Positions 49,679-59,519 of a stretch of DNA of 64,000 bases are shown piece after piece. Positions within the stretch are counted from its first letter, which is position 1; each line of letters starts with the position of its first letter. The DNA comes from Bacteroidales bacterium (GTDB taxonomy: Bacteria > Bacteroidota > Bacteroidia > Bacteroidales > ML635J-15): the NCBI GenBank assembly GCA_017620015.1, contig JAFZRE010000019.1:25360-89359 (forward strand), given 5' to 3'. Made by a program: the position numbers and the translations under genes. A model generated the notes under the pieces. The model was given only the letters and a program-made list of their open reading frames with translations. It made no database searches and was not told the origin of the DNA.

Positions 49679-52600
49679 TTAGAAGTTATTTAAATCTGTT
49701 GGACGGAGTGCTCCAAACCACTTCACAACCTTCTCCCCAATTCCAGGAGCGTTGACGTGGATTAGATATACACCACTTGAAATCACAATATTTGCCGAGT
49801 TGGTAAGGTCCCATTCAATGAATGTCGTTTCCGTATCCTTCTTAAACCTTCTAACCAAAGTACCATTAATATTGTAGATTGAAATCGTACAAGTCTTTGG
49901 CAGGTTAGTAATCCTTACCTTATTGTCCAACTGATTCGACTCATAGTATGATGAACCATAGTATGGATTAGGAACAACCCTTATCAAGTCAAGTGCATTT
50001 TCTGCAGTTTCCTGGTCATCAAAGATTGTCTTGATGTCGGAAGTTGAGAACCTGAAGAAAGGTGCATTGTTATTTTCTGGTTCTTCAAGAGCAAATTCCT
50101 TCTTTGCAATATGGTAAGGAGTTGCTACTCTTATCCTAATCGTAACATCCGTTGCGAGCAAATCGTACTTGGTATTATGCAGAGGAATTGCACACCACAT
50201 TGCGCCCTTGTAAACGTTTCTCAAGTGTGATACAGTTCCTGTTTCTTCATACTTCAACAATTTCTCGTAAATGTATTTACAAGAATCGTATGCAGGAGCA
50301 TTAGCCTTTGATCCTGACGGGTCACCATCTTCTGCAGATTCACGTTCGTCTGCCATTACATATATATAATGCTTACCACCGAGAATCGGGTTGTAGTGTG
50401 GGTCCATGTAGCTTGATGTAGGATTCCATAACATATCGCGACCATTTTCGCCAGTCATCCATGAATCCTCACCAAACATTATGTTCAAACGTTCACCAGT
50501 AGTAACATCAATTGCATAACCTGGGAACCATCCCATTCCGTGTGTGCCTGAATTATCGGGATTGCCTTCCTTGTCAACCGAAGGGCTCTTTCTCAAACCA
50601 AACTTCAACGCACCATCGTAGCTAGTGTAGTTAACCCTTGTGTCCTCCTTGTCGAAGCCGCAATTATCGGTTGACCATTCGTTTTCGTTCATTTCTACAA
50701 CGCAGCAACGCGACCACTTCGACTTATCCGATGTTATTACAATATCAACAGATGTCAACGGGTGCTTGTCGTTTATTGACATATATGTACGAGCCTGCTT
50801 AGGCATAAGTCCGTACTTGGTATTGTTGACATAGTATGCAGGGCCCCATGTTCCTCCGCAAACCTTTTCGAAATTCTGGTATGAATCACCGCTGAAATCC
50901 TGCAAAGCATCATCGTATTGACATTCATCGTGGTTCGGATACTTGAATGTACCAGTTCTAATCCAATTAGTCCACTTCAGAGCCTGCATTTCCTGATAAG
51001 AATCATCGTCAGGCACAAAAGCCAACCAAGGCTTAGAATCGTCTGCAAATGTTATGCTTGAAGAAATAACGCCATTATTATAAGCATTGCGGTCGTTGTC
51101 ACCAGCATGGAATTCCTGAGATATTGCAATGGAGAATCCCCAGTTCATAAAGAGCTGTTCGTTTGAATAGCCCAACTGTACTGCGACTTCCGAACGTACA
51201 GAATCGCCTTCCGAATTATAAACTACATACTGGAATGGATTGAATGATTCTGACAGATAAGCATTAGTACCCATTGTACCATTTGCATTAGCATTAAGAT
51301 TACTTGTGCCCGATTTAAAAGCATCAAACTTAACATAATAAGTGTCATCAACTATATTCAATGGGTCTATAACTTTTACATTGATAGGTCCCTTGCCATT
51401 CTGGTAGGTACGTTCTGTAACCTTCCAAGGATAACCTGACATTATGTCCTCAATTGTTTCAGTAGAAAGTTCGAGTTCATTGTTACCGTTTCCGTAACCT
51501 TCGAGCATTGTTACCTGAGGTCCGTATCCGTATTCACCCTGAATGATTGTTCCGCCTACGCTAGTGATATGAGGAGTAACAGTGTAAATCTTGATGTTAT
51601 TTCTACCAGCAAGATATGGAGTCTTCTGACCATTGAAAGAAGTTTCATTGTTCTGGTCGTACTTCATTGTCGGGTTGTAAGAATAAGCAACTGCACTATA
51701 ATAGTATTCCCTGTTGTTTATCAAGCGTGGGTCACCAGTTGCAAAGAAGTCTTTTTCAAGAACAAATGTATGAGTAATACCTTGGTCGTTACCATCAACT
51801 TCCAAAACTGGAATATTAGCTTCAAGATCATCTGACCAAGTGTAATTAACAAGCTTAGAAACACCATCCTTAATATCGCACTGGAATACTAGACGAGCCT
51901 TGTTTCCATCATATCTGTCGGTCATAGATACAGATTCATCCTTGAACTGGAATACCTGATAGCCCTGGAAGTAGTAATGCTGGTCGCATGGTTTAATCAA
52001 AGTATCACCGCAAACCCAAGACGGGTCTTTTTCCACATAACCTTCAAGATAGTTGTTCGAGCTTGTTCTGTTATAGATATGGAATATAAGTTTCTTGTCA
52101 AGTTCAACGATGTTAAGTTCAGGAGCATCAGGACCATCGAGAACGCGGAAGCAGTTTTCGAAAAGGATCTGAGCCTTATCGTCGGCGACCTTCACAGCTT
52201 CAACCGAAGCATAAGGTCCACCAGCGGTTGCTCTTGCCCAAACTGCACCAATTGTAATATCGTTTACCTGACCAGGAGTCAAGGTGAAAGGACCTGCAGC
52301 CTGAATCAAACGTCTGTCGTCTGCCGGGTTAGATTCGGTTTCTTCCGTCCAGTTTTCCCTAATGACACCATCCTGTCCCCAACCGCATATATCGGATGTA
52401 CCAGGGAACATGAAGTTTGTCGGCTGTGATGGGTCTGCACCCAAAGCTGAAGAATAACCATCACCACCATAAAGAAGAGGAGTGTTGTCCTTCCAGAAAC
52501 CAGTCATATAGTTGTAGTATTCAACTGCTGTCTGCGGGTCGGTCTTGTTGGTATTACCACCAGTAGTATTGTTGAAGTAAATGAAACGTCTCATACCCCA

Positions 52601-53827
52601 ACGTTCGTTATCAACAGTACCGTCACCGAAGTTCAAACCATTGATATTACCATTCTTGAAGTCACCTTCGTTGCAGTCCAATATTTTCTTTCCAGCAACT
52701 TCCCTATAGCTTGTAGAGTTATCCATACCATCTGGATCCTGATAAGGTCCTTCGAAGAAGTCGATACCGATTGCAGGTGGTTGCTTGCCATAACCATGAG
52801 TACCGCTGTAATCCTGGTCATCATCATCACCATTGTAGAAGAAGCCCAAACCACGCTGAACGTCGCAACCTACATAGTCGTCGTAACCATTACCCAAGTC
52901 ACCGTCAACAAACACACCAAAGTATGTATTATATAAGGTATAGGTAGAACGATTGATAATTCTGTAGTTGTAGAAAGTCATATCGTTCAAAGCATCGTTG
53001 GTCTGGAAAGCAAATGCCTGTGCACGGAATTCGAAACCGATAGCAGCGCCACCTGTTTCTGTGTGGATATTACCCTTGTCGTTGTAAACCCACCACATAG
53101 TGTAGTCACCGAAAAGACGTGCAGCCTGACCACGAGGTCTCAAGCAGTCGGGGTCTTCGGTAATTCCTTCGTTTGCGAATTCGAAATATGGGAAATCACC
53201 CTTGTTTGGGTCATAGTAACCATCACCATCCATATCATAGAAAGGAGCAAGATTATAATCATATCCTCCTTCTGGTCCGTGAGCCGGCCATTCACGAATT
53301 ATTTCGGGAATTGAATAGTCGGGGTCTGGGTCACAATCCGGGTCGCTATTACAATTGTACCAGTCTCTGAAGTCCTTTACATCCTGCTTCGAAAGAGCAA
53401 AATGTCTATCGTATTGACGGCAGATGTCGGATGATACAGAAGCAATTTCTGCACCAGATATAATCAGTGGGCCAGGCCAATAGTCGATACCAACCTGACG
53501 GTAACGCTGAGCGGCAAGTTTCAACTGTCCGTTAGCATCCTTTCCACCAACCCAGATAGCCGAACAATACAAGGCATGAATACCACCACCCTTAGGCACT
53601 TCGTATTTTGCCTTGCCCTGCAAGTCCCACCACATATCACCACCAGTGTGAACTCTTGCTACAACATTGTTCAAATTCAAGTCGGTAGAAGTTCTTGCCG
53701 ATTCGCATCCGCCCGAAGCCTTTGCAACTGGAGTAACATTCACTGTTCCCAGCCATTTGTCAGCAAACGCATAACTTGAACAAAGACCAAGTATTATTAC
53801 AAATACTATTTTATTTAAACTTTTCAT
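49679..53827 (-). CDS. Large secreted protein with T9SS type A C-terminal sorting domain
   Basis: 1382 residues. Signal peptide MKSLNKIVFVIILGLCSSYA. The N-terminal region (NLNNVVARVHTGGDMWWDLQ, then IHALYCSAIWVGGKDANGQL) resembles a conserved family of large exported Bacteroidota proteins. Asp-rich segments such as FYDMDGDGYYDPNKGDFPYF could bind calcium. The end is a typical type IX signal: VRVVPNPYYGSS, VRITNLPKTCTISIYNINGT, WDLTNSANIVISSGVYLIHV. So it is secreted across the outer membrane. No enzymatic motif seen. 16 bp before the PorV-like gene and 29 bp after the receptor gene. Confidence 0.85.
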   Translation of the reverse strand: MKSLNKIVFVIILGLCSSYAFADKWLGTVNVTPVAKASGGCESARTSTDLNLNNVVARVHTGGDMWWDLQGKAKYEVPKGGGIHALYCSAIWVGGKDANGQLKLAAQRYRQVGIDYWPGPLIISGAEIASVSSDICRQYDRHFALSKQDVKDFRDWYNCNSDPDCDPDPDYSIPEIIREWPAHGPEGGYDYNLAPFYDMDGDGYYDPNKGDFPYFEFANEGITEDPDCLRPRGQAARLFGDYTMWWVYNDKGNIHTETGGAAIGFEFRAQAFAFQTNDALNDMTFYNYRIINRSTYTLYNTYFGVFVDGDLGNGYDDYVGCDVQRGLGFFYNGDDDDQDYSGTHGYGKQPPAIGIDFFEGPYQDPDGMDNSTSYREVAGKKILDCNEGDFKNGNINGLNFGDGTVDNERWGMRRFIYFNNTTGGNTNKTDPQTAVEYYNYMTGFWKDNTPLLYGGDGYSSALGADPSQPTNFMFPGTSDICGWGQDGVIRENWTEETESNPADDRRLIQAAGPFTLTPGQVNDITIGAVWARATAGGPYASVEAVKVADDKAQILFENCFRVLDGPDAPELNIVELDKKLIFHIYNRTSSNNYLEGYVEKDPSWVCGDTLIKPCDQHYYFQGYQVFQFKDESVSMTDRYDGNKARLVFQCDIKDGVSKLVNYTWSDDLEANIPVLEVDGNDQGITHTFVLEKDFFATGDPRLINNREYYYSAVAYSYNPTMKYDQNNETSFNGQKTPYLAGRNNIKIYTVTPHITSVGGTIIQGEYGYGPQVTMLEGYGNGNNELELSTETIEDIMSGYPWKVTERTYQNGKGPINVKVIDPLNIVDDTYYVKFDAFKSGTSNLNANANGTMGTNAYLSESFNPFQYVVYNSEGDSVRSEVAVQLGYSNEQLFMNWGFSIAISQEFHAGDNDRNAYNNGVISSSITFADDSKPWLAFVPDDDSYQEMQALKWTNWIRTGTFKYPNHDECQYDDALQDFSGDSYQNFEKVCGGTWGPAYYVNNTKYGLMPKQARTYMSINDKHPLTSVDIVITSDKSKWSRCCVVEMNENEWSTDNCGFDKEDTRVNYTSYDGALKFGLRKSPSVDKEGNPDNSGTHGMGWFPGYAIDVTTGERLNIMFGEDSWMTGENGRDMLWNPTSSYMDPHYNPILGGKHYIYVMADERESAEDGDPSGSKANAPAYDSCKYIYEKLLKYEETGTVSHLRNVYKGAMWCAIPLHNTKYDLLATDVTIRIRVATPYHIAKKEFALEEPENNNAPFFRFSTSDIKTIFDDQETAENALDLIRVVPNPYYGSSYYESNQLDNKVRITNLPKTCTISIYNINGTLVRRFKKDTETTFIEWDLTNSANIVISSGVYLIHVNAPGIGEKVVKWFGALRPTDLNNF

Positions 53828-53856
53828 ATCGTGATATTTGTATTTTACTTTAAAAA

Positions 53857-56800
53857 TTAGAATGAGAAACTAACACCTAATCTTACAGTTGTAGGCAACA
53901 TGTAATAACCCGGTGAATTGATGTACATTGCATAGAAGTTCCTGAATGCTACCTCATCGGTCTGCGAAGCAATCTGAGTCTGGTAGTCAGCATAGTTCAA
54001 GTAACCATCATCTCCAGCATTACCTGTATATGAGTAAACATACATAGGAGTCTTCGAATTCAGAAGGTTGCTTACATCAAGAGAGATTCTGAGGTTACCA
54101 TATCTTTCCTTCGAACCTTCGTCCTTAGCCTTTGCAAGTCTAATTCTGATGTCCCTCGAAACACTCATATCAACCTTTGTTCTCCAAGGCTTGGTTGCAC
54201 CATTCAACGAACCAACGATAACACCTTGTGAAGGTTTGTTGTGCTTAGTATAAGGAGTACCCGAACCAGATACTACGGTGAAGTTAACACCTGTATTAGC
54301 AAGGATATGTTTTCCTCTAATCTTTGGTCCGTTGTATGGAGTTCCGTCAGCCTTACCACCGAAGCGGTAGTCAAGTACTATCTGGAAGTTATGACGCTGG
54401 TCAACATCCAAAGGAAGGATGGTTCTCAAGTTAGGATTATCGGACTTAACGATTGAAGCACCAGAATCGTAGCTTGAACCTGTACCCTTAGCCCACTGCA
54501 ATGTGTAGTTGGCTCTCATGGTGATATTACCAGTTCTTCTCAAGTCGTATGCAAGGGTGAAGCCTCGTACTGTACCGAAGTCGATGTTACCCAAAGTATA
54601 ATAGGTAACAGGATATGCTCCGTAAACAGAGATTGTCTGCAACTTATCACGCATTTCACGGTAGAATGCCGAAATCTTCAACGAAGAAGTATTTCCAAGT
54701 TTCTGCTGGAAACCTAATTCGTAGTCGATAGTCTTTTCTGTCTTAAGGTCTGGATTGTTAATTGTTGAAGTACCGAGCTGTCTGATGTACATATATTCTG
54801 TCGGGCTTAACTGACCACCTGCCTGTGGACGCTGCGACAAGATGTCGTAGTGAGCGAAGAACAATGCGTCTTCAGAAATCGGGAATGAGAATGCGATACG
54901 TGGCATTACAACAACCTGCGGCTGGTAGTCCTTGAATGCAGAAGCGTTCAAGTCTTCATTCGGGTCAACCAAATATGGGGAAATACCATTTGCACCCTGA
55001 ATTGAGTTCGGGTTGTCGATTTCAAGACCATTTGCATCGTACCAGGTGCTTCCGATACGGTAACCAGTAATTTCGGTCGGGTTATTCATATCGTTTACAT
55101 ATACTACAGCATCGTCGGTGATGTTACCAGGATGGTTGGTAGAACCAATAAGGTCAACCTGCTTGTCGCCAACTGTATATGCGTTATGCAATGTATATTG
55201 GTCCTTAAGTACGCTCTGGTTAGCATCGTAGCGGTCGATACGCAAACCGATGTTGAAGATAAGATCCTTGAAAGCGAACTTGTCCTGAATGTAACCTGCC
55301 ATATAAGTAGGCTCGAAAGGAGCAATCGGCCTGTCGAGGAATCCGTCGCCATCGGCATCCTTTGTGAAGAAGTCTTCGAATGTCGGCTTGTAGTTCAACT
55401 TGTTGCCTGCGTAGTCGTAACCATAATATGATACATAGCTTGAACCTTGGTTGAACAATTCGTCGGCGCTGAACCAGTTGATGTCGAATGTGCTCGGATC
55501 GTACGAGTCGATGTTAATCCAATCGGTTCCATCAACAGCAAGACCTAAAGCCTCACGCAAATGCTTGTCGAATCTCTTCTGGGTCGAAGCATTGTAAATT
55601 CTCGGGTAGTCGATAGTATCAAGGAACATACCATTGTCATCCCTATAAACTATAGGCTGGGTCTTGTCGATTTCCTCGATGTGGCTGTTGGTAAGGCTTC
55701 TTGCCAATCCCCAGAGGCTGAATGCAGAAATTCCGAAGTAAGAGTCGCGTCTCTGTTCAAATTCGAAACCGAGGCTGATTTCGTGACCACCAAGGTCGGC
55801 TGCAGCATTTGCAGAAACTCTCAACTGAGTTGCATCGCTCTTGGAGTAAGAACCGTAAGGAACGCCAGGAACCTGCCACATACCATATATTGATGAAGGT
55901 CCGTCGCCATTAAGCAAACCGCCGTACATCTGAATGTACTGGGTGTACATTGTCGGGAAGCTGCTTCCCATATAGTCGTAGAACTGGTTAGTGTATGTTG
56001 CAAGTGCAGGATTCAAGCTACCGCCATTGAATTCATCTACTTGATAGTAGAAAGTTTCCATGCAGTTACCTGTCAAACCTGTAACAGTATCTTCTGCCCA
56101 TGAATAATATTTATTAGGAGTAATGTCAAACTTACCAACATAACCATAATCGAAGTAGTTGTCCCAGTGATTTACATCACCAGACTGGGAACGAACCATA
56201 GTGTAGTCCACCTGAATGGTATAGTATGGGTTTCTCAAGAATGCCTTCTTTTCGGAATCTTCATCATCATTGCTTCTGAACTTCTGGGTCAAACGTCCGT
56301 ACATACGATAGCTACCATATTTCTGGCGACCATTGTTCTCTGAGTTGAACAAGGAATTCGACCTGGAGTACATTCTAGCATTAGCAAGGTAAATATTGGT
56401 ACCGAAAGTAATGTCCAAGTCCCTGATCGGAGCAATATCAATCTTTGCTGCAATATTAAGGTTCATATTGGTAGCATTGCTTCTTCTTCTCTTGTTGTAG
56501 AATGAGTCATCCTTTAAATATAAGGTATTCTGATAAACAACAGCACCTTGTTCTGATTCTACGAGACGAAGAGGATTGTTGGTCATTTCTTCCTTAACAT
56601 CGTCGTAAGCTCTCCACTCACCTACTGCTGATGGGCTGCCGTCGAGAACGTACATACCTTCTGCCGATACCATGAAGCCCATAATGGTTCTCTTGCGGTT
56701 GGTTTCTGCATCAGTCTTAGTCCAGATAGGACCCGACAATGTCAAACCTGCAAGGTTGTATCCGTAGCCTTCTACCGAGCAAAGGATTTCAGCGCCACCC

Positions 56801-57489
56801 CAGAATTCTGAAGCAGGGCCCTTTGTGGTCAAGCTGATGATACCACCGGTAGCATCACCGTACTGTGCAGGAACACCACCAGTGATTACAGATACCTGTT
56901 CGATTGCCGACTTAGGAACGCTGCTGGAACCACGAACCTTGACACCGTCAACATAGTAAACGACATCTTCGGAACGCGAACCTCTAATACTACCTACAGA
57001 ACCATCCTCCGAGTAAACACCGCCGACTGTTGCTGCAACAGCGTCTGCCGAACGGGCGTTCATTCGTGAGATGTCCTCCGATGTCATAGTACCACCCGAC
57101 TGGGTCTGGTCTTTCTGGATAAGCGGAACCTTGTACTCGATAACTTCAACCTCGGCAAGCATTTCTGCTTCGGGTTTCAACTTGAAGTTCTGGAAAGTAA
57201 TCTGACCAGCAGTAATCTGAACGTTTGAGTATTTAACCGTACCGTAACCTATATACGATGCCGAAACATCATACTTGCCGGCTTTAATCGGCTTGATACT
57301 AAACCTACCGTCAAAATCCGTCATACCACCGGTAACGACATTGCCATTCTCTTCGATGGATACGTTAGCGAACGGAACTGGTTCATTGGTTGACGCGTCA
57401 ATGACTGTACCGTTCAAAGTACCTGATTGAGCGAACAATCCCACACTCGCTAAGAGTGTAATAATCAACAATTGTATTCTTCGTAACAT
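53857..57489 (-). CDS. TonB-dependent receptor with carboxypeptidase-regulatory-like N-domain
   Basis: 1210 residues. Signal peptide MLRRIQLLIITLLASVGLFA; CarboxypepD_reg-like domain (about 24-105, GTLNGTVIDASTNEPVPFAN); plug domain (about 135-245, SGGTMTSEDISRMNARSADA, then GGVPAQYGDATGGIISLTTK); long 22-strand-type barrel ending YMLPTTVRLGVSFSF with terminal Phe. No SusD partner is adjacent, so it is not a standard SusCD pair. It heads a minus-strand group with the T9SS-tailed protein and PorV-like protein, which suggests one envelope system of unknown ligand. Confidence 0.92.
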   Translation of the reverse strand: MLRRIQLLIITLLASVGLFAQSGTLNGTVIDASTNEPVPFANVSIEENGNVVTGGMTDFDGRFSIKPIKAGKYDVSASYIGYGTVKYSNVQITAGQITFQNFKLKPEAEMLAEVEVIEYKVPLIQKDQTQSGGTMTSEDISRMNARSADAVAATVGGVYSEDGSVGSIRGSRSEDVVYYVDGVKVRGSSSVPKSAIEQVSVITGGVPAQYGDATGGIISLTTKGPASEFWGGAEILCSVEGYGYNLAGLTLSGPIWTKTDAETNRKRTIMGFMVSAEGMYVLDGSPSAVGEWRAYDDVKEEMTNNPLRLVESEQGAVVYQNTLYLKDDSFYNKRRRSNATNMNLNIAAKIDIAPIRDLDITFGTNIYLANARMYSRSNSLFNSENNGRQKYGSYRMYGRLTQKFRSNDDEDSEKKAFLRNPYYTIQVDYTMVRSQSGDVNHWDNYFDYGYVGKFDITPNKYYSWAEDTVTGLTGNCMETFYYQVDEFNGGSLNPALATYTNQFYDYMGSSFPTMYTQYIQMYGGLLNGDGPSSIYGMWQVPGVPYGSYSKSDATQLRVSANAAADLGGHEISLGFEFEQRRDSYFGISAFSLWGLARSLTNSHIEEIDKTQPIVYRDDNGMFLDTIDYPRIYNASTQKRFDKHLREALGLAVDGTDWINIDSYDPSTFDINWFSADELFNQGSSYVSYYGYDYAGNKLNYKPTFEDFFTKDADGDGFLDRPIAPFEPTYMAGYIQDKFAFKDLIFNIGLRIDRYDANQSVLKDQYTLHNAYTVGDKQVDLIGSTNHPGNITDDAVVYVNDMNNPTEITGYRIGSTWYDANGLEIDNPNSIQGANGISPYLVDPNEDLNASAFKDYQPQVVVMPRIAFSFPISEDALFFAHYDILSQRPQAGGQLSPTEYMYIRQLGTSTINNPDLKTEKTIDYELGFQQKLGNTSSLKISAFYREMRDKLQTISVYGAYPVTYYTLGNIDFGTVRGFTLAYDLRRTGNITMRANYTLQWAKGTGSSYDSGASIVKSDNPNLRTILPLDVDQRHNFQIVLDYRFGGKADGTPYNGPKIRGKHILANTGVNFTVVSGSGTPYTKHNKPSQGVIVGSLNGATKPWRTKVDMSVSRDIRIRLAKAKDEGSKERYGNLRISLDVSNLLNSKTPMYVYSYTGNAGDDGYLNYADYQTQIASQTDEVAFRNFYAMYINSPGYYMLPTTVRLGVSFSF

Positions 57490-57541
57490 AATAAAATTTT
57501 ACTTACTTACTACTTATATCTTCCCCAATAAAATGGGGCTT

Positions 57542-57549
57542 CAAAATTA
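57542..57549 (-). promoter_or_regulatory. -7 promoter box of the TonB receptor group
   Basis: TAATTTTG on the minus strand, 53 bp before the start. Confidence 0.55.
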
Positions 57550-57696
57550 CTACACTTTTTCTTTTCTTAACAACTTTTTTGCTTTTTTTTTCTGAAAAAT
57601 TAACAGACAGAACACACTATATTGTATTTCAGTACGTTATCAACAAATATTTTTGTTAGTAATTTGTCCAAATAGTAAAGGGAAAAATCTCTACTA

Positions 57697-58224
57697 TTAC
57701 CTTTTATTATTTTTATTAGCAATGCGCTTCGACTTCTTCATGCGCTTATAGACTTTCTTCCGACTAGTGATGTCCTTACCCGCTCCACTTACCTTCTTGT
57801 GATAATTCTTGAGCATCTTTTTACGTTCCTTTTCGGCAAGCTTGTCCTTCTTGGCATCCTCCTTCGCCTTCTGCTTCTCGATTTTCATCACAAGGCGTTC
57901 CTCAGGAGTTGGCTTGCTGTGGTCCTTTTCGACACGGCGCGACTTTATGTCACGTTCCACACTGTACGACTGTGCCTTATGCTGTTGCCTATGAGCCTCC
58001 CTCGAACGCTGTGCGCTCTCGCGTGCGTTCTGTCGCTTCAACGACTTCTTGCGTTTCTCGTTGGCTCGACGGTTCTTTTCTATGCGTCTTTCTTCTTGTC
58101 TATCAACAGCTTCCGCATTTCTATCCTTCTTGCCGGAATAGTTAACCTGCGCTGTTGAATAAATGGGAATAAAAATTGTTGCCAACAAAAATACAAGGAA
58201 AACAATTTTAGTTAATTTTGCCAT
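57697..58224 (-). CDS. Very basic exported protein of unknown function
   Basis: 175 residues from the ATG at 58224 (MAKLTKIVFLVFLLATIFIP; signal peptide ending about STAQ). The rest is almost all Lys, Arg, Glu, Gln and Ala (DRQEERRIEKNRRANEKRKK; KIEKQKAKEDAKKDKLAEKE), forming one long charged helix, and ends in a basic tail. Such a protein could bind lipid A, peptidoglycan, DNA or acidic polysaccharide. No family recognised; low complexity makes homology doubtful. Confidence 0.6.
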   Translation of the reverse strand: MAKLTKIVFLVFLLATIFIPIYSTAQVNYSGKKDRNAEAVDRQEERRIEKNRRANEKRKKSLKRQNARESAQRSREAHRQQHKAQSYSVERDIKSRRVEKDHSKPTPEERLVMKIEKQKAKEDAKKDKLAEKERKKMLKNYHKKVSGAGKDITSRKKVYKRMKKSKRIANKNNKR

Positions 58225-58247
58225 CGTCAATGTAAATATTATTCATT

Positions 58248-58685
58248 ATGAAATTGCTGCCAAAGATAATGATTATTTTAATTCTCCTGCTCGCAATCGG
58301 AATAAATCCGTCCTGCGACAGAGAAGAATACGTACCATACGTCTATGTTAACGTCCAGCTGTACCCCGATATGCCATCACATATTGCACTGAAAACTCCG
58401 GGCAACTATATGTATGTTGACGGTGGATACAAAGGCATTGTCGTAGCCTGCACCGCACCCGACGAATGGGTTGCCTTCGACCGCGCCTGCCCGCACCACC
58501 CGCGAACAAACGATGCAATACTTAGCGTAGATTCTACAGGATTATTCCTCCAATGTCCCGTATGCGGTTCAAAATTCAACTTAAACGACGGCAACATCGT
58601 CAGCGGTCCATCGAAATACACTCCTCTGCAATACACAACGGATTACCAGGGCTCGGTGCTGTATATTTATAATTCATATTATTAG
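58248..58685 (+). CDS. Rieske-like lipoprotein with CxH...CxxC motif
   Basis: 145 residues. Possible lipoprotein signal (MKLLPKIMIILILLLAIGIN, then PSC). Rieske-type domain: FDRACPHHPRTND gives C-x-H, and FLQCPVCGSKFNLNDGNIVS gives C-x-x-C where classical Rieske proteins have C-x-x-H. The following GSKFNLNDG matches the GSxFDLxxG that normally comes after the His. So the ligand set would be three Cys and one His if a [2Fe-2S] cluster is present. The partner protein is unknown. Convergent with the deacetylase gene across array B. Confidence 0.7.
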   Translation: MKLLPKIMIILILLLAIGINPSCDREEYVPYVYVNVQLYPDMPSHIALKTPGNYMYVDGGYKGIVVACTAPDEWVAFDRACPHHPRTNDAILSVDSTGLFLQCPVCGSKFNLNDGNIVSGPSKYTPLQYTTDYQGSVLYIYNSYY

Positions 58686-58686
58686 G

Positions 58687-58814
58687 CTAACAGGCTAGAA
58701 GGTTGACAGGCTGACTGACTGCAGGACTGTGAGACAGTTCGCCTGCAAGACTGCAAGACTGCAAGACTGTTCGACTGCAAGACTGCAAGACTGTGAGCCT
58801 GCAAGATTGTTCGC
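58687..58814. repeat. 8-bp-period degenerate array B (16 units)
   Basis: Sixteen consecutive 8-mers: CTAACAGG, CTAGAAGG, TTGACAGG, CTGACTGA, CTGCAGGA, CTGTGAGA, CAGTTCGC, then CTGCAAGA three times, CTGTTCGA, CTGCAAGA twice, CTGTGAGC, CTGCAAGA, TTGTTCGC. It starts one base after one stop codon and ends exactly at the stop of the convergent gene. Confidence 0.8.
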
Positions 58815-59438
58815 CTATAGTACACCGAACGAATATCCCTTTGATTTCATCAAATCTATAAACTGCGGCAATACCGCCAACGTGTTGTCCTTGCATTTTC
58901 CCTTATCGTGGAAAACAACAACAGAACCTTCGCGCACCGACTTTTCCAACAACGACATGATTGATTCGGGGGAACGTGTTATATCATAGTCGTAGGACAT
59001 GACATCCCAGAACACAAACTTGTATTTCAACTTCAGACTGCGGTAATGACGGAACAAGATACGTCCGTACGGCGGACGAAACAACTTAACATCCGACAAT
59101 GCCGACTTCCGCTCCACATCGGCAATCCACTCCGATGGTTTAGTTTTCAAAATATCCTTGTGAGAATATGAATGGTATCCAATGGGATGCCCCTCATCGG
59201 CGATTTTTTTCAGCAAGTCGGGATTGACATCGGCATTCTGTCCGCAGCAGAAAAAGGTAGCCTTTACGGAATAGCGGGCGAGAATAGCGAGAATCTGCTC
59301 AGTAACTTCTTGCGTTGGACCGTCGTCGAAGGTAATATAGACAACTTTGCCCACACCTTTCACCCTCCGTATTCCTTTGAGAAACGGATTAGGGAAACGA
59401 GTGAATAGGGATAGGGACATATAATCTTTATTAATCAT
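58815..59438 (-). CDS. Polysaccharide deacetylase (carbohydrate esterase 4)
   Basis: 207 residues. NodB motifs: TFDDGPTQEV (catalytic Asp and metal Asp), HSYSHKD (metal His pair), LFRPPYGRI, FWDVMSYDYD, and VVFHDKGKCKDNTLAVLPQF with the late His. No signal peptide is evident, so it may act in the cytoplasm, or be anchored by the first hydrophobic residues. Substrate is probably peptidoglycan or another N-acetylated sugar polymer. Confidence 0.9.
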   Translation of the reverse strand: MINKDYMSLSLFTRFPNPFLKGIRRVKGVGKVVYITFDDGPTQEVTEQILAILARYSVKATFFCCGQNADVNPDLLKKIADEGHPIGYHSYSHKDILKTKPSEWIADVERKSALSDVKLFRPPYGRILFRHYRSLKLKYKFVFWDVMSYDYDITRSPESIMSLLEKSVREGSVVVFHDKGKCKDNTLAVLPQFIDLMKSKGYSFGVL

Positions 59439-59519
59439 TTACATTAACCTACCCTTCGACTACGCTCAGGGGGTGGTTTAATTCGACTCCGTTCAGGGGC
59501 GAAACTTCGGGAGTGTTTA

